A stretch of 64,000 nt of DNA from Ramlibacter tataouinensis TTB310. Its GTDB lineage: Bacteria > Pseudomonadota > Gammaproteobacteria > Burkholderiales > Burkholderiaceae_C. The notes below the pieces were generated by a model. It was not told the DNA's origin and made no database searches. It saw only the letters and a list, made by a program, of their open reading frames with translations. A program made the translations under genes and the position numbers. The stretch is taken from assembly GCF_000215705.1 (NCBI RefSeq), contig NC_015677.1, forward strand, positions 1,252,001 to 1,316,000, read 5' to 3'. This document shows positions 52,399 through 62,500 of the stretch, one piece after another (position 1 is the first letter of the stretch; each line of letters begins with the position of its first letter).

Positions 52399-54018
52399 TC
52401 ACTGAACGGGAGTGACTCTGTTGATCTCTTCCAGGGTGGTGCCGCCTCGGAGGACCAGTGCCACCGCGGAATCGCGTAGGCTGCGAAAGCCGCGGTCGCG
52501 CGCCGCACGCTTCACCGTGGACACGGGTGACTGCTTCACGAGCAGGTCCTTGATCTCATCGTCCACCGGGAGCGTTTCCGCGATCACGGCTCGTCCCTTG
52601 TAGCCCGTTCCGCGGCAGTGCTCGCAACCTACGGCTTGTTTGAGCTTGATGCCTTCTGTCTGTGCCGTGACTCCCAGCTCGCTCCCCAGGCTTGGACTGG
52701 CTTGTTCCTCCTGGGCACAGTGCGGACAGACCAAGCGGACGAGGCGCTGGGCCATGATCCCCGTCAAGGCGGCTACCAGGCTGTAGCTATCGACGCCCAT
52801 GTTCGAGAACCGGCCGAGTACGTCGAACACATTGTTGGCATGCACCGTGGTGAACACCTGGTGGCCCGTCAGCGCCGCTTGCACGGCAATCTGGGCCGTT
52901 TCGCTGTCCCGGATTTCCCCCACCATGATCTTGTCGGGGTCGTGGCGCAGGACTGACCTCAGGCCTTTCGCAAAAGTCAGCCCTTTTTTCTCATTGACTG
53001 GGATCTGGAGCACGCCGGCCAGCTGGTACTCGATGGGATCCTCGATCGTCACGATCTTGTCCAATCCCGTGTTGATTTCGGAAAGGGCTGCATAGAGGGT
53101 GGTGGTCTTGCCGCTCCCCGTCGGCCCCGTGACCAACAGCAGCCCATACGGCAGCGAGGACGAGTGCCGGATGAAGCGTTTGACCTCTTCTTCCAGGCTC
53201 AAGCTGTCCAGTGTGAGGGATTGGAATTGGCCGGTGAGGTGCTTGCGATCCAGGATCCGCAGGACGGCATCCTCGCCGGCGGCATTGGGCATGATCGATA
53301 CCCGAAAGTCGATCTCACGCTGGTCCAAAGTGACCCTGAACCGGCCGTCTTGGGGGATGCGTCTCTCCGAAATGTCCAGGTCGGACAGCACCTTGATGCG
53401 GGAGACCGTCTGGTGAGCCGCTTCGAGGCTGTCGATGCGCTTCATGGCTTGCAGTACGCCATCGATCCGGTACTTGATAGTCAGGGTCTTGCCCTGCACC
53501 TCGAAGTGGATGTCCGATGCCCCAAGCTTCAGCGCGTCATACAGGGTGGAGTCGACCAAGCGTACCGTGGGGTGGGCGGTCGCCTCGATGGTGGCCAACG
53601 ACAGACTGAGCACCGCCGAGACTTCCGCAGCGCCCCTGTCCGTCTCGACCTCCAGTGAATCCATAGCGCGCACGCTTTGCTCGGCTGAGCGCAGGCATTC
53701 TTCGAAGTCCTGCTTGGTCACCAGCACTCTCTCGAGCAGTCGGGGCGCAATGGCCTCTATGGTCGATTCAAACCAGAGCTGCAGATCAAAGGCCAGAGGG
53801 TCGTGCGTCACGAAAACCAGCGACTGGCCCTTCTCATTCATACTTCCATCATCATCCCGCCGCCCGAGAAGAGCCCCACGCTTGGAACACTCCGCGTAGC
53901 TCGCCAAATCAAAATCGGGCCGCACACCTTGCAGGTCAGCGGCGGTCATGGCAGCCATGAAAAATAGCTGTGCCTGGAGGCCCAGCGAGGTTTGCGTGTC
54001 AATGCTTTCGGCATCCAT
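52399..54018 (-). CDS. GspE/PilB-family secretion ATPase
   Basis: A 539-residue type II/IV secretion ATPase. The motifs are Walker A GPTGSGKT (298-305), the Asp box VTIEDPIEYQ, Walker B DPDKIMVGEIRD, and the His box GHQVFTTVHAN. A four-Cys zinc site is built from CPHC and CEHCRGTG. The N-terminal region differs from GspE norms and may bind a PilM/GspL partner. It drives pseudopilus assembly. It lies 2 bases after the gspF stop. Confidence 0.9.
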   Translation of the reverse strand: MDAESIDTQTSLGLQAQLFFMAAMTAADLQGVRPDFDLASYAECSKRGALLGRRDDDGSMNEKGQSLVFVTHDPLAFDLQLWFESTIEAIAPRLLERVLVTKQDFEECLRSAEQSVRAMDSLEVETDRGAAEVSAVLSLSLATIEATAHPTVRLVDSTLYDALKLGASDIHFEVQGKTLTIKYRIDGVLQAMKRIDSLEAAHQTVSRIKVLSDLDISERRIPQDGRFRVTLDQREIDFRVSIMPNAAGEDAVLRILDRKHLTGQFQSLTLDSLSLEEEVKRFIRHSSSLPYGLLLVTGPTGSGKTTTLYAALSEINTGLDKIVTIEDPIEYQLAGVLQIPVNEKKGLTFAKGLRSVLRHDPDKIMVGEIRDSETAQIAVQAALTGHQVFTTVHANNVFDVLGRFSNMGVDSYSLVAALTGIMAQRLVRLVCPHCAQEEQASPSLGSELGVTAQTEGIKLKQAVGCEHCRGTGYKGRAVIAETLPVDDEIKDLLVKQSPVSTVKRAARDRGFRSLRDSAVALVLRGGTTLEEINRVTPVQ

Positions 54019-54020
54019 GG

Positions 54021-55241
54021 TCAGGAGATGCTCGAAGCCAGGTCGAAAATGGGCAGATACATGAGGATGACGATGCCGCCAATGATGATGCCGAAGAGGA
54101 TCATCATGACGGGTTCGATCAGCCGGCTGACCAGGTCGATGCTCCGGCGCAGGCTCTGCTCATAGAAGTCGGCGATACGGTCGAGCATCTCGGGGAGCGA
54201 TCCCGTTTGCTCCGCAACGCTCAGCATGCTGCTGGCAATCACGTCCGACAAACCCGCGTTGGCCAGCGCCGGGCTGATGGCGACGCCTTCCCGCATCGCG
54301 GTGATTGCCGCCCGCAGGCGCTGCCCGTCGGCTGGGTTCAAGAGCTCAAGGCAGTACGCCAATGCCTGATGGACAGTAATGCCCCGTGAAGTGAGGATGG
54401 CCGCCGTGCGATACATCTGCAGGTGCTGGAACTCCCGCGCGAGCTTGGCGAACCCAGGGACTCTTTGCAACCAGCGCCGACGAACGGCCGGATCCCTCAT
54501 TCGAAACAAGGCCGCGACAACGGATATGACCGCAGCCAGGATGACGGCTCCGCCAACGAACGGGTGTGCCCCGGCCCAGCGCCCCCAAGCCATCAGCAGA
54601 TAGGACAAGTAGGGAAGTTCACGGTTGTTGATCTCCACCAACGTCGCGAACCGCGGCACCACGATGCCAAGCAAGAGGGCAACTACCAGCGAGCCGACGC
54701 AAAGGAGCAAGAGCGGGTAAACGCACGCGCCCACAACGCGCTCGCGCACCGCCCGCAAGCTCTCCTGATGTCGTGCATAGCGCAGCAGCCCGGTGGCCAG
54801 GTCACCAGTTTGCTCACTGGCCGCGATTGTGGCGACCAGCAGCTGGGACGCGCCGCTGCTGCGCCGCATCGCCTCCGAAAGAGAAAGACCGGAATCCACA
54901 TGGCGGGCCAGTTCCAGAAGATGGCCGCGGACCGCGCCTGACTTTTCCCGCTGAGTAAGGGCCCGCAGGGCTGCTTGGACCGTCACGCCGGCATGGACAA
55001 GGACAGCGAGATCGTGCGTGAAGGAGATCGTGTCTAGCGATGCAGCCGGTGCTCCCGGCAAAAGCCCCCTGATTTTGCCTGGCGAGTAGCGGCTTCTCGC
55101 GCCTTCCTCTTCGCATCGGAGCACGGACCTTCCGGTCCTGGCGGCAAACTCGTAGGCCTCGTGTCTGGAGGCAAAATCTCCAGAGGCTTGCTCCAGGAGC
55201 CCCTCCGCATTCATCAGCACCATCGTGTACGTGCTCTTCAT
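54021..55241 (-). CDS. GspF/PilC-family inner-membrane platform protein
   Basis: A 406-residue polytopic protein with two GspF repeats. Markers are FTHDLAVLVHAGVTVQAAL, SEQTGDLATGLL, the repeat SVAEQTGSLPEMLDRIADFY, and the C-terminal PVMMILFGIIIGGIVILMYLP. The ATG at 55241 is chosen; a GTG at 55259 overlaps the gspG stop. It forms the platform with the ATPase. Confidence 0.9.
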   Translation of the reverse strand: MKSTYTMVLMNAEGLLEQASGDFASRHEAYEFAARTGRSVLRCEEEGARSRYSPGKIRGLLPGAPAASLDTISFTHDLAVLVHAGVTVQAALRALTQREKSGAVRGHLLELARHVDSGLSLSEAMRRSSGASQLLVATIAASEQTGDLATGLLRYARHQESLRAVRERVVGACVYPLLLLCVGSLVVALLLGIVVPRFATLVEINNRELPYLSYLLMAWGRWAGAHPFVGGAVILAAVISVVAALFRMRDPAVRRRWLQRVPGFAKLAREFQHLQMYRTAAILTSRGITVHQALAYCLELLNPADGQRLRAAITAMREGVAISPALANAGLSDVIASSMLSVAEQTGSLPEMLDRIADFYEQSLRRSIDLVSRLIEPVMMILFGIIIGGIVILMYLPIFDLASSIS

Positions 55242-55258
55242 ACGCTTGGGGGTATGCA

Positions 55259-55711
55259 CTAGTCCTTGTCGGACAGGGAAACATCCTTAGCATCTCCCTC
55301 GCCGCCTGGACGCCCGTCAGAACCCAAAGAGGTGAGCTCGATGTCCTTCATCGAAGGTGCTACCTTGTAGACATAGGCGTTGCCCCAGGGGTCTTCGGGA
55401 ACAGCTTTCTTGAGATACGGGCCTTCCCATCTCTGCGCGCCTGCAGGCCGGACCATCAGAGCCTGCAGGCCCTGCTCATTGGTCGGAAAGGCGCCGACGT
55501 CCAGTCGGTACTGCTCGAGCGCCCTCTCCAGAGCAGTCATCTGAGCCTTTGCGACCTTTGCCTTGGACTTGCCTACGGTGTCGAAGTACCGAGGCAGGAC
55601 GAGACCTGAGATGAGGCCAATGATCACGATGACGACCAGTAGCTCGAGCAACGTGAAGCCGCGTACCCAGGATGCTACTGGTCGCCCCAGCGATTTCATG
55701 ATCATCTGCAT
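55259..55711 (-). CDS. gspG: GspG-type major pseudopilin
   Basis: A 150-residue major pseudopilin. The leader ends SWVRG, then FTLLELLVVIVIIGLISGLV. GspG landmarks are PTNEQGLQALMVRP, GPYLKKAVPEDPWGNAYVYK and the C-terminal SLGSDGRPGGEGDAKD, the calcium-site loop. It starts the minus-strand operon (gspG, F, E, PilM/N/O/P-like). Several ATGs lie within five codons at the start. Confidence 0.9.
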   Translation of the reverse strand: MQMIMKSLGRPVASWVRGFTLLELLVVIVIIGLISGLVLPRYFDTVGKSKAKVAKAQMTALERALEQYRLDVGAFPTNEQGLQALMVRPAGAQRWEGPYLKKAVPEDPWGNAYVYKVAPSMKDIELTSLGSDGRPGGEGDAKDVSLSDKD

Positions 55712-55883
55712 CGCGCTCGATGGCGCGTCCTCCTCTGATTGTTTGACTTTCTATTCGAGCCCCTATGGTAATCACCGTCGGACCCGGAGCGTCGAGCGCG
55801 CGGCAAGTGATTTCACCAGAAGTTCCACTGCGTTTCCAAAATAAGACAGGCGTCCGGACGAGCAATAAGCATGATGCGCGGCG

Positions 55884-55913
55884 TTGACAAGTACTCAGGC
55901 CCGTTCTTATATT
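55884..55913 (+). promoter_or_regulatory. Sigma-70-type promoter upstream of the rhs genes
   Basis: TTGACA at 55884-55889 is a perfect -35. TTATAT lies 17 bases on, or TATATT at 18, giving a near-consensus -10. It points toward the rhs genes. Confidence 0.6.
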
Positions 55914-55931
55914 GCCAACAGGGGGGAACAA

Positions 55932-56138
55932 ATGCGCGAGAAAAGCCTGCGCCACGCCTTTACGGCCCGCGCGCACAGCAGCCAATACCGCCGCCGATAT
56001 TCGAGGCGACAGGTAATCACCGTGCTCGGCGCCTTGTGGCACTTCGCGCAACTCTTTCTTATCGCCGTCAGCCGCATCAATCGCGCCAGCCGCTTGACTT
56101 GCCGCTGTACGCTTCTTTCGCTCGCGTTCGATCGTTAG
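55932..56138 (+). CDS. Possible small leader ORF, 68 aa
   Basis: It starts MREKSLRHAFTARAHS behind a GGGGGG ribosome site, about 19 bases after the promoter -10. It is Arg-rich with one hydrophobic segment (VITVLGALWHFAQLFLIAVS). It is unlike known families and could be a chance frame or a leader peptide affecting rhs expression. Confidence 0.25.
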   Translation: MREKSLRHAFTARAHSSQYRRRYSRRQVITVLGALWHFAQLFLIAVSRINRASRLTCRCTLLSLAFDR

Positions 56139-56224
56139 TCGGTCGTTCTGGGAGCAAGTTTGGTTGGCCGCTCCCCGGGGGGGCCAAAAAGCCTTGGCTA
56201 GCTAAAAGGACAGGGAGAACAGAA

Positions 56225-59200
56225 ATGAGTGGGCATAAGCTTGGGTGGTGCGTAGTGAAGAGGGCGCTGTGGCGCGTCCTGTCGTCTGCAGCAGTATTGA
56301 TGACCGCAGTTTCGGTCCAGGCGCAATGCCCACCCGGTGTCTGCAACATCGCATCAAGGCACCCCGTTGACTGGTGCCGAGCAGATGACGGCATGGGTGG
56401 CACTGTTCACTTCCGCCGGGAAGCCGGTGCTGGAGCGCCAGGTTTCAGTGTTGCCGCCGTACTGCAGAAGGGCTGCGAGATCTACGCGAAGGCGCACTCG
56501 AGTTCGTCTTCTACCGCAACATTCACGGCGTGTAATCCAAGGCTGCCAGACCCGAACGTTGGGTCATTTGGAGGTAGCTGGGGCAGCTACGTTGTTGACG
56601 GAATCCTTGTTAGTACCCGCCACGATGACGGCGTTTCTGTGTCCTCAACGGGAACCTGGAGTCTGGCCTCGTGTGACTGCATGGACGCACGCAGCCATGA
56701 CCGTGTAGGGCTTGGGAGCGACGGCGCCTGCTATTGCAAGTACGGATTGTCTTGGGACGACAACCGCCGCGAATGCGTGAATATCCAGGAAATAGATAAT
56801 ACTAGGAAGCCGCCGAGTGGCGGCTGCTCCGCCCAGCCAGGGTTGGGAAATCCCATCCATCCGCTGACAGGCGCCAAACGGGACTTCGTTAAGACTGGCA
56901 TTGCGGTGGGTGGGCTGGAACTTGTCCTCACTTACGATTCCACTATCAAGTCGCCGAGCACCCATGCGTACATGCCGTCGGAGGTAGTGGACCCTAACGC
57001 GTTTGGGCTCCTGTGGAACTCCAGTTTTCATCGCAAGCTCAGAGTAGCGACAAACTCCCGATCTGCGTTGCTCACGCGCGGGGACGGAAAGGTGCTCAAT
57101 TTCCGTGGGAATGGTGGGGGTGGTTTCTCTCCGGCGGAAGGTGACAACGCGAACAAGCTTCAGAGCGTGACAGGCGGATACCTATTTACCGACGTATCCA
57201 CCGGTGATCAGGAGAGGTTCGATACGACGGGGAAGTTGATGAGCATCAGCACCGCTAAGGGGGACTTAGTCACGTTCACCCACGAGGGTGAGAACATGGT
57301 GCTGGCGCAGGCTGCCGACGGGAGAGTTGTTCGGTTCCGGTATTCAGGCTCACGGATCGTCAAGATTTGGGACGCAAATGGAGCCATGCTGACGCCCACT
57401 TACGACGGAAATGGCAATCTCGCCTCATTGACCTGGCAAGACCAGCGCCAGCACCGGTTCCTTTATGAAAGCCCAGCGTTCCCCTGGGCCCTGACCGGTA
57501 AGGTCGATGAGAATAACAACCGCTATGCAACGTTCACCTATGACGCAGAGGGTCGTGCGATAGCTACAGAGTACGCCGGGGGTGTAGATAGATTTACAGT
57601 CAGCTATGGGAGTCCTCCGCTGCGCACGTTCAGTGAAACGTATGACGCGCAACAGGACGTCGTCCTTCGGGTGCTCGGTTGGCAGCCGCCGTCCGGCGTG
57701 AGCATTACGCGGCCCAACGGTGCCGTTGAGGCTGTGGGTGCGGAGAAGATCGCCGGGATGCCGTCGATGGTGAGTAGAAGCCAGCCAGCGGGCTCCGGCT
57801 GCGCGGCCTCCAGCAGTGGTGTGGCTTACGACGCTCTCGGGAATATTGTTTCCAGCGATGACTTTCAAGGAAATCGCACCTGCTACGCCTACGACGGCAG
57901 TAATCGGGAAACGACGCGTGTTGAGGGACTGGCAAGTGCGATGGCTTGCTCAATGGTCTTGCCCCCGGGATCCTCGTTGCCGGCGGGAGCTCGCAGGATC
58001 ACGACCACCTGGCACCCGGATTTGAAGAAGCCCGCCATCGTGACTGAACCACTGCGCAAAGTCACAACGGTGTACCACGCGCAGCCAGACCCTTTCAATG
58101 GGAACGCAACTGCGAGCTGCAGTACCGCGCCAGCGCTGCCCAACGGAAAACCCTTGCCAGTCGTTTGCAAGATAGTCGAAGAGTCATTACTGCCCGATGG
58201 GGGCGTCGACACGGCTGTGCCTGGCAAGACGAAGCGCTTTACTTATGACAGTGCGGGCCGATTGCTCACCAGCGTCGATCCGAACAATCGGACGACCACC
58301 TATGCCTATTTTTCGGATACGTTGCATTCCGGAGCTCCATACGACCCGGACATCAGCAAAGTCAGCCTACTTCTGCACGGTAATGGCCTTAATGGCAGCG
58401 TTTCAGTCCCGGATGACAGCCCTTTTTCTCGTGGCGTGAGAGCCGTCGGCAACGCAGCGGTAAGTACCGCTCAAAGTAAGTTCGGCGGCGCGGCTATCGC
58501 CTTTGATGGCGATGGGGACTATGTGGAGATTCCTTATGACCCAGATCTCGGTTTCGGAGCCGCCGACTTCACGATCGAGATGTTCGTTCAAAAGACCGCT
58601 AATAACCCGAACTACAGCAGGCTCTGGAATCCCAACGGTGATGTCTATGACGGGGTTTCCATGTTCGTTGACCACAACGGCAACTTCGGGATGTATTTGA
58701 GCACCAATGGAACGAGCTACACCCACCAGGCGACCGCCATTGCAAACCTGGCAAATGGTCAGTGGTACCACCTAGCGGTGGTTCGAAGTGGCGGCTCGAT
58801 ATTCGCGTTTGTGAATGGCGTCAAGTACATTGTCACCACGACGTTGGGAACGACTCACCTGTTCAACAATACGACGCATGCACGTGTGATCGGTGGCCAG
58901 TCCGGAGTGAACAGGGCGCTGTACGGCTACGTCGACGAAGTCCGTATCACCAAGGGCAAGGCTCGCTATACGGAGAATTTCACGCCCCCGACGCAGGAGT
59001 TTGTCAACGCCGGCGGCCACGGTGTGGCTGGGACGGGCCACACCGTGGGCGATCTGCAAAGCATCACCAATGCTGCAGGCCAGGTCACGCAATTCACACA
59101 GTACAACCCCGCGGGTCGCCTGCGCCAGATGGTCGATCCAAAAGGTGTGACCACGGACATCACGTACACGCCTCGGGGCTTTGTGAGCACCGTATCTGTC

Positions 59201-59491
59201 ACGCCGCAAGGCGGCAGCACGCGAACCACGACCTACACCTATGACAACGCCGGCCAAATGACCGGTGTGGCGCTGCCCGACGGCACGACCCTGAGCTACA
59301 GCTACGACGCCGCGCACCGGCTGGTGGGTGTCACCGATGCTCGTGGCAACGCCATCACTTACACCCTGGACAACACCGGCAACCGCACCGGCGAAGAAGT
59401 GCGCGACCCCACCGGTGCGCTGCAGCGAAGTATCAGCCGGTCGTTCGACGCACTCAACCGATTGCAGCAAGTCACGGGCTCGGCCCAATGA
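56225..59491 (+). CDS. Sec-exported RHS/YD-repeat protein with LamG-like domain, C-terminally cut short
   Basis: A 1088-residue protein. A signal peptide (ending AVSVQAQ) precedes a Cys-rich module (about residues 35-200), then a DUF6531-like start NPIHPLTGAKRDFVKTG and YD repeats (FTYDAEGRAI, YAYDGSNRET, FTYDSAGRLL). Residues about 710-930 are a concanavalin/LamG-like insertion (GGAAIAFDGDGDYVEIPYDP). The end has more YD repeats (YTYDNAGQMTG, YSYDAAHRLVG) and stops abruptly after RLQQVTGSAQ, with no RHS core or toxin tip. The ATG at 56225 is preferred to the open frame back to 55871. Downstream a second RHS gene resumes the YD repeats, suggesting rearrangement. Confidence 0.82.
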   Translation: MSGHKLGWCVVKRALWRVLSSAAVLMTAVSVQAQCPPGVCNIASRHPVDWCRADDGMGGTVHFRREAGAGAPGFSVAAVLQKGCEIYAKAHSSSSSTATFTACNPRLPDPNVGSFGGSWGSYVVDGILVSTRHDDGVSVSSTGTWSLASCDCMDARSHDRVGLGSDGACYCKYGLSWDDNRRECVNIQEIDNTRKPPSGGCSAQPGLGNPIHPLTGAKRDFVKTGIAVGGLELVLTYDSTIKSPSTHAYMPSEVVDPNAFGLLWNSSFHRKLRVATNSRSALLTRGDGKVLNFRGNGGGGFSPAEGDNANKLQSVTGGYLFTDVSTGDQERFDTTGKLMSISTAKGDLVTFTHEGENMVLAQAADGRVVRFRYSGSRIVKIWDANGAMLTPTYDGNGNLASLTWQDQRQHRFLYESPAFPWALTGKVDENNNRYATFTYDAEGRAIATEYAGGVDRFTVSYGSPPLRTFSETYDAQQDVVLRVLGWQPPSGVSITRPNGAVEAVGAEKIAGMPSMVSRSQPAGSGCAASSSGVAYDALGNIVSSDDFQGNRTCYAYDGSNRETTRVEGLASAMACSMVLPPGSSLPAGARRITTTWHPDLKKPAIVTEPLRKVTTVYHAQPDPFNGNATASCSTAPALPNGKPLPVVCKIVEESLLPDGGVDTAVPGKTKRFTYDSAGRLLTSVDPNNRTTTYAYFSDTLHSGAPYDPDISKVSLLLHGNGLNGSVSVPDDSPFSRGVRAVGNAAVSTAQSKFGGAAIAFDGDGDYVEIPYDPDLGFGAADFTIEMFVQKTANNPNYSRLWNPNGDVYDGVSMFVDHNGNFGMYLSTNGTSYTHQATAIANLANGQWYHLAVVRSGGSIFAFVNGVKYIVTTTLGTTHLFNNTTHARVIGGQSGVNRALYGYVDEVRITKGKARYTENFTPPTQEFVNAGGHGVAGTGHTVGDLQSITNAAGQVTQFTQYNPAGRLRQMVDPKGVTTDITYTPRGFVSTVSVTPQGGSTRTTTYTYDNAGQMTGVALPDGTTLSYSYDAAHRLVGVTDARGNAITYTLDNTGNRTGEEVRDPTGALQRSISRSFDALNRLQQVTGSAQ

Positions 59492-59568
59492 GGGCGCGTG
59501 GGACGGAGTGGCCAGTCAATCACAGGTAAGCGGCGCTGCTATGGCGCAAACAATGGGGAGGGGAAGAA

Positions 59569-62500
59569 ATGAATCGATCTGTTGGAGCGCTAGCAAACGC
59601 CGCCACGACGCTGCGCATGCTGGGCCTGATGCTGCTGATGCTGGCGGCGTCGGCGGTCCAGGCTCAAACCAGCACGTCCACCACGCTGTCGTCCTCGGCC
59701 AATCCGGTCACCTACGGGCAAGCGGTGACACTGACTGCTACTGTCACAGGCGCCAGCCCGAGCGGAACCGTCAACTTTCTTGATGGCGGGACCCTGGTGG
59801 GGAGCGGCACGCTGAGCACTGGCGGAGTGGCTACCCTGAGCGTCAACACGTTCGCCGCAGGCAGTCACAGCCTGACGGCCGTATACGCCGGCGACACGAA
59901 CAATGCCGGCAGCACCTCGGCCGCGCTGTCCCAGACCGTGGATAAGCTGGCCACCAGCGCCAACCTGACTTCGAGCCTGAACCCGTCCACCTACCCGCAG
60001 AACGTCACTCTTACCGCCACCGTCACGGGCAGCAGCCCCACCGGAAGCATCACCTTCAAGGACGGCGCGGCCACGCTGGGCAGCAGCACCTTGGCTGGCG
60101 GGGTGGCTACCTTCAGCACCACGGCCCTGGTGGCCGGCAGCCACAGCCTGACCGCCGTCTATGCCGGGGATGCCAACCACCTGACCAGCACCTCCGGCGC
60201 CGTGACCCAAACGGTCAACCAGAAGGCCACCACCACGACATTGAGCGTGTCCCAAGCCAGCCTCACGCAAGGCCAGAACCTCACCCTGACAGCCAGCGTC
60301 AACGGCGCCAACCCCAGCGGCCTGGTGACCTTCACTGACGGCGGGGCCACGCTGGGCACGGCCAGCGTGGCTGGCGGGGTGGCCACCTTCAGCACCAGCG
60401 CGCTGGCGCTGGGCAGCCACAGCCTGGCGGCCAGCTACGCGGGCGATGCCAACAACACGGCCAGTAGCGCCGTCGCGGTGAGCGTTACGGTCAACGCCCG
60501 CAGCGGCGTGGTCTGGCAGTACGGCTACGACGCCATGGGCCGCATCAACACCCAGGTCGACCCCAACGGGCTGGCCACCTACTTCTACTACGACAGCCTG
60601 GGCCGGCGCATCCAAAGCCAGCAGCCGCCCAACACCGGCGCCACCTCGCCCACCGTCATCGACTACGGCTACAACCTGGCCGATGCCCTGGTCAGCGTCA
60701 CCGACCCCAGGAGCCTGACCACCAGCTACACCCCCAACGGCCTGGGCCACGTGACTGCCCAGAGCAGCCCGGACAGCGGCGGCACGCAGTACACCTACGA
60801 CGCCAAGGGCAACGTGCTGACCAAGACGGACGCGCGCGGCAAGACCACCACCTACACCTACGACGCGCTGGACCGGGCCACGAGCATCAGCTACTCTACC
60901 GGAGCGCCAACGACCTTCGAGTACGACGGCGGCACCACCCCCACGCCGGCGGCCACGGGCGAGCTCACCCGGATGAACGACGAGTCGGGCCAGACCAGCT
61001 ACAGCTACGACGCGCTGGGACGCATGACGGGCAAGAGCGTGACGATCGCGGGCAGGACCTTCACCGTGGGCTACAGCTGGGGCGACTCTGGCAGCGCCCT
61101 GGACAAGCTCACCGCCATCACCTACCCCAGCGGCAGCCGCGTCAACTACAGCTACGACCCGTACGGCAGCATCAGCGGCATCACGGTGAATCCGGCGAAT
61201 CCGAACGGGCAGGGCACGAGCGGCACGGCCACCACGCTCCTCAGCGGCATCACCTACAACGCCGAGAACAAGGTCACCGGCTGGCTGTGGCCCGATGGCA
61301 AGATGCGCCCCATCGGCTACGACAGCTATGGCCAGATCGCCAGCTACAGCCTGGGCGATCCCCAGGGCACGGGCAACGCGGCCGGCGTGCTGCGCACGCT
61401 GCAGCGTGATGCGGCCGGGCGCATCACCGGCTACGGCCACACCAACGGCGCAGCTGCCGTGACCAGCCTGGACCAGAGCTTCGGCTACGACAGCCTGAAC
61501 CGGCTGACGGCGGCCACCCAGGCCTCAGGCTCGACCAGCTACAGCTACGACGCCACGGGCAACCGCACGGCCAAGACCATTGCCGGCAGCACCTATGCCA
61601 ACACCATCAGCGCCACGAGCAACCGGCTGACCCAGGTGCAGGACGTGCTGGGTGCGGCCAGCGTGGTGCACGATGCGGCGGGCAACGTCACCTCCGACGG
61701 CAGCGCCAGCTTCGCCTACAGCGACCGCGGGCGCATGGGCAGCGCCACCACGGCAGGCGGCACGGTGGCCTACCTGTACAACGGCTTGGGCCAGCGGGCA
61801 CAGAAGAGTGGGCCGACGGCGCTGGTTGCAAGCGGCGCCAGCTACTTCGTCTATGACGAGGCCGGGCAGCTGCTGGGCGAGTACGACGCCAACGGCAACC
61901 CGGTGTACGAGACGGTCTACCTGGGCAGCATGCCCGTGGGGGCGCTCAAGCAGAGCGGCAATGCCGCCAACGGTGACATCGCCACCACCGTCTACAACGT
62001 GTACGCTGACCACATCGACACGCCGCGCCTGATCACCCGGCAGGACCACACCATCGTGTGGAGGTGGGACACGGCCGAGGCGTTTGGGGCCACGGCGGCG
62101 AATCAGGACCCGAGCGGGCTGGGCGCCTTCGTGTACAACCAGCGCTTCCCCGGCCAGGTGTTTGACTCAGAGACCGGCTTGCTGCAGAACTGGAACCGCG
62201 AGTACAACCCAAGGTGGGGCAGGTATGTGCAGTCGGATCCGATCGGGCTTGAAGGGGGGATCAATACGTTCAGCTATGTGGAGGGGAATCCGCTGCAATT
62301 CATTGACCCAATGGGTTTGATGGGCGGGAGTGGCAGCGGTGCAGCTCAGAGACGATCCCCGGCGTTTTCGGTGTTCGGGTGTCTCGTTGGTTGCGCAACC
62401 TACGGCACACACGACACGAGCACTCAATATAGTGCTGAACTAACGGTTGGTGGTGGAATGGAGATTTGCGATCCGCCGCCACCTCCGCCGCCTCCGCCAC

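Larger units (their letters stand above)
55712..56224. other. Divergent regulatory region with a strong sigma-70-like promoter
   Basis: About 510 bp between the divergent gspG and rhs genes. GC is low. It contains the promoter at 55884-55913 and a short open frame with a ribosome site at 55932. The rhs transcript would therefore have a leader of about 300 bases. No other gene is visible. Confidence 0.5.

Noticed and set aside
55871-56224. N-terminal extension of the first rhs gene
   Set aside because: The extension would bury a clear signal peptide and its start lies upstream of the best promoter.
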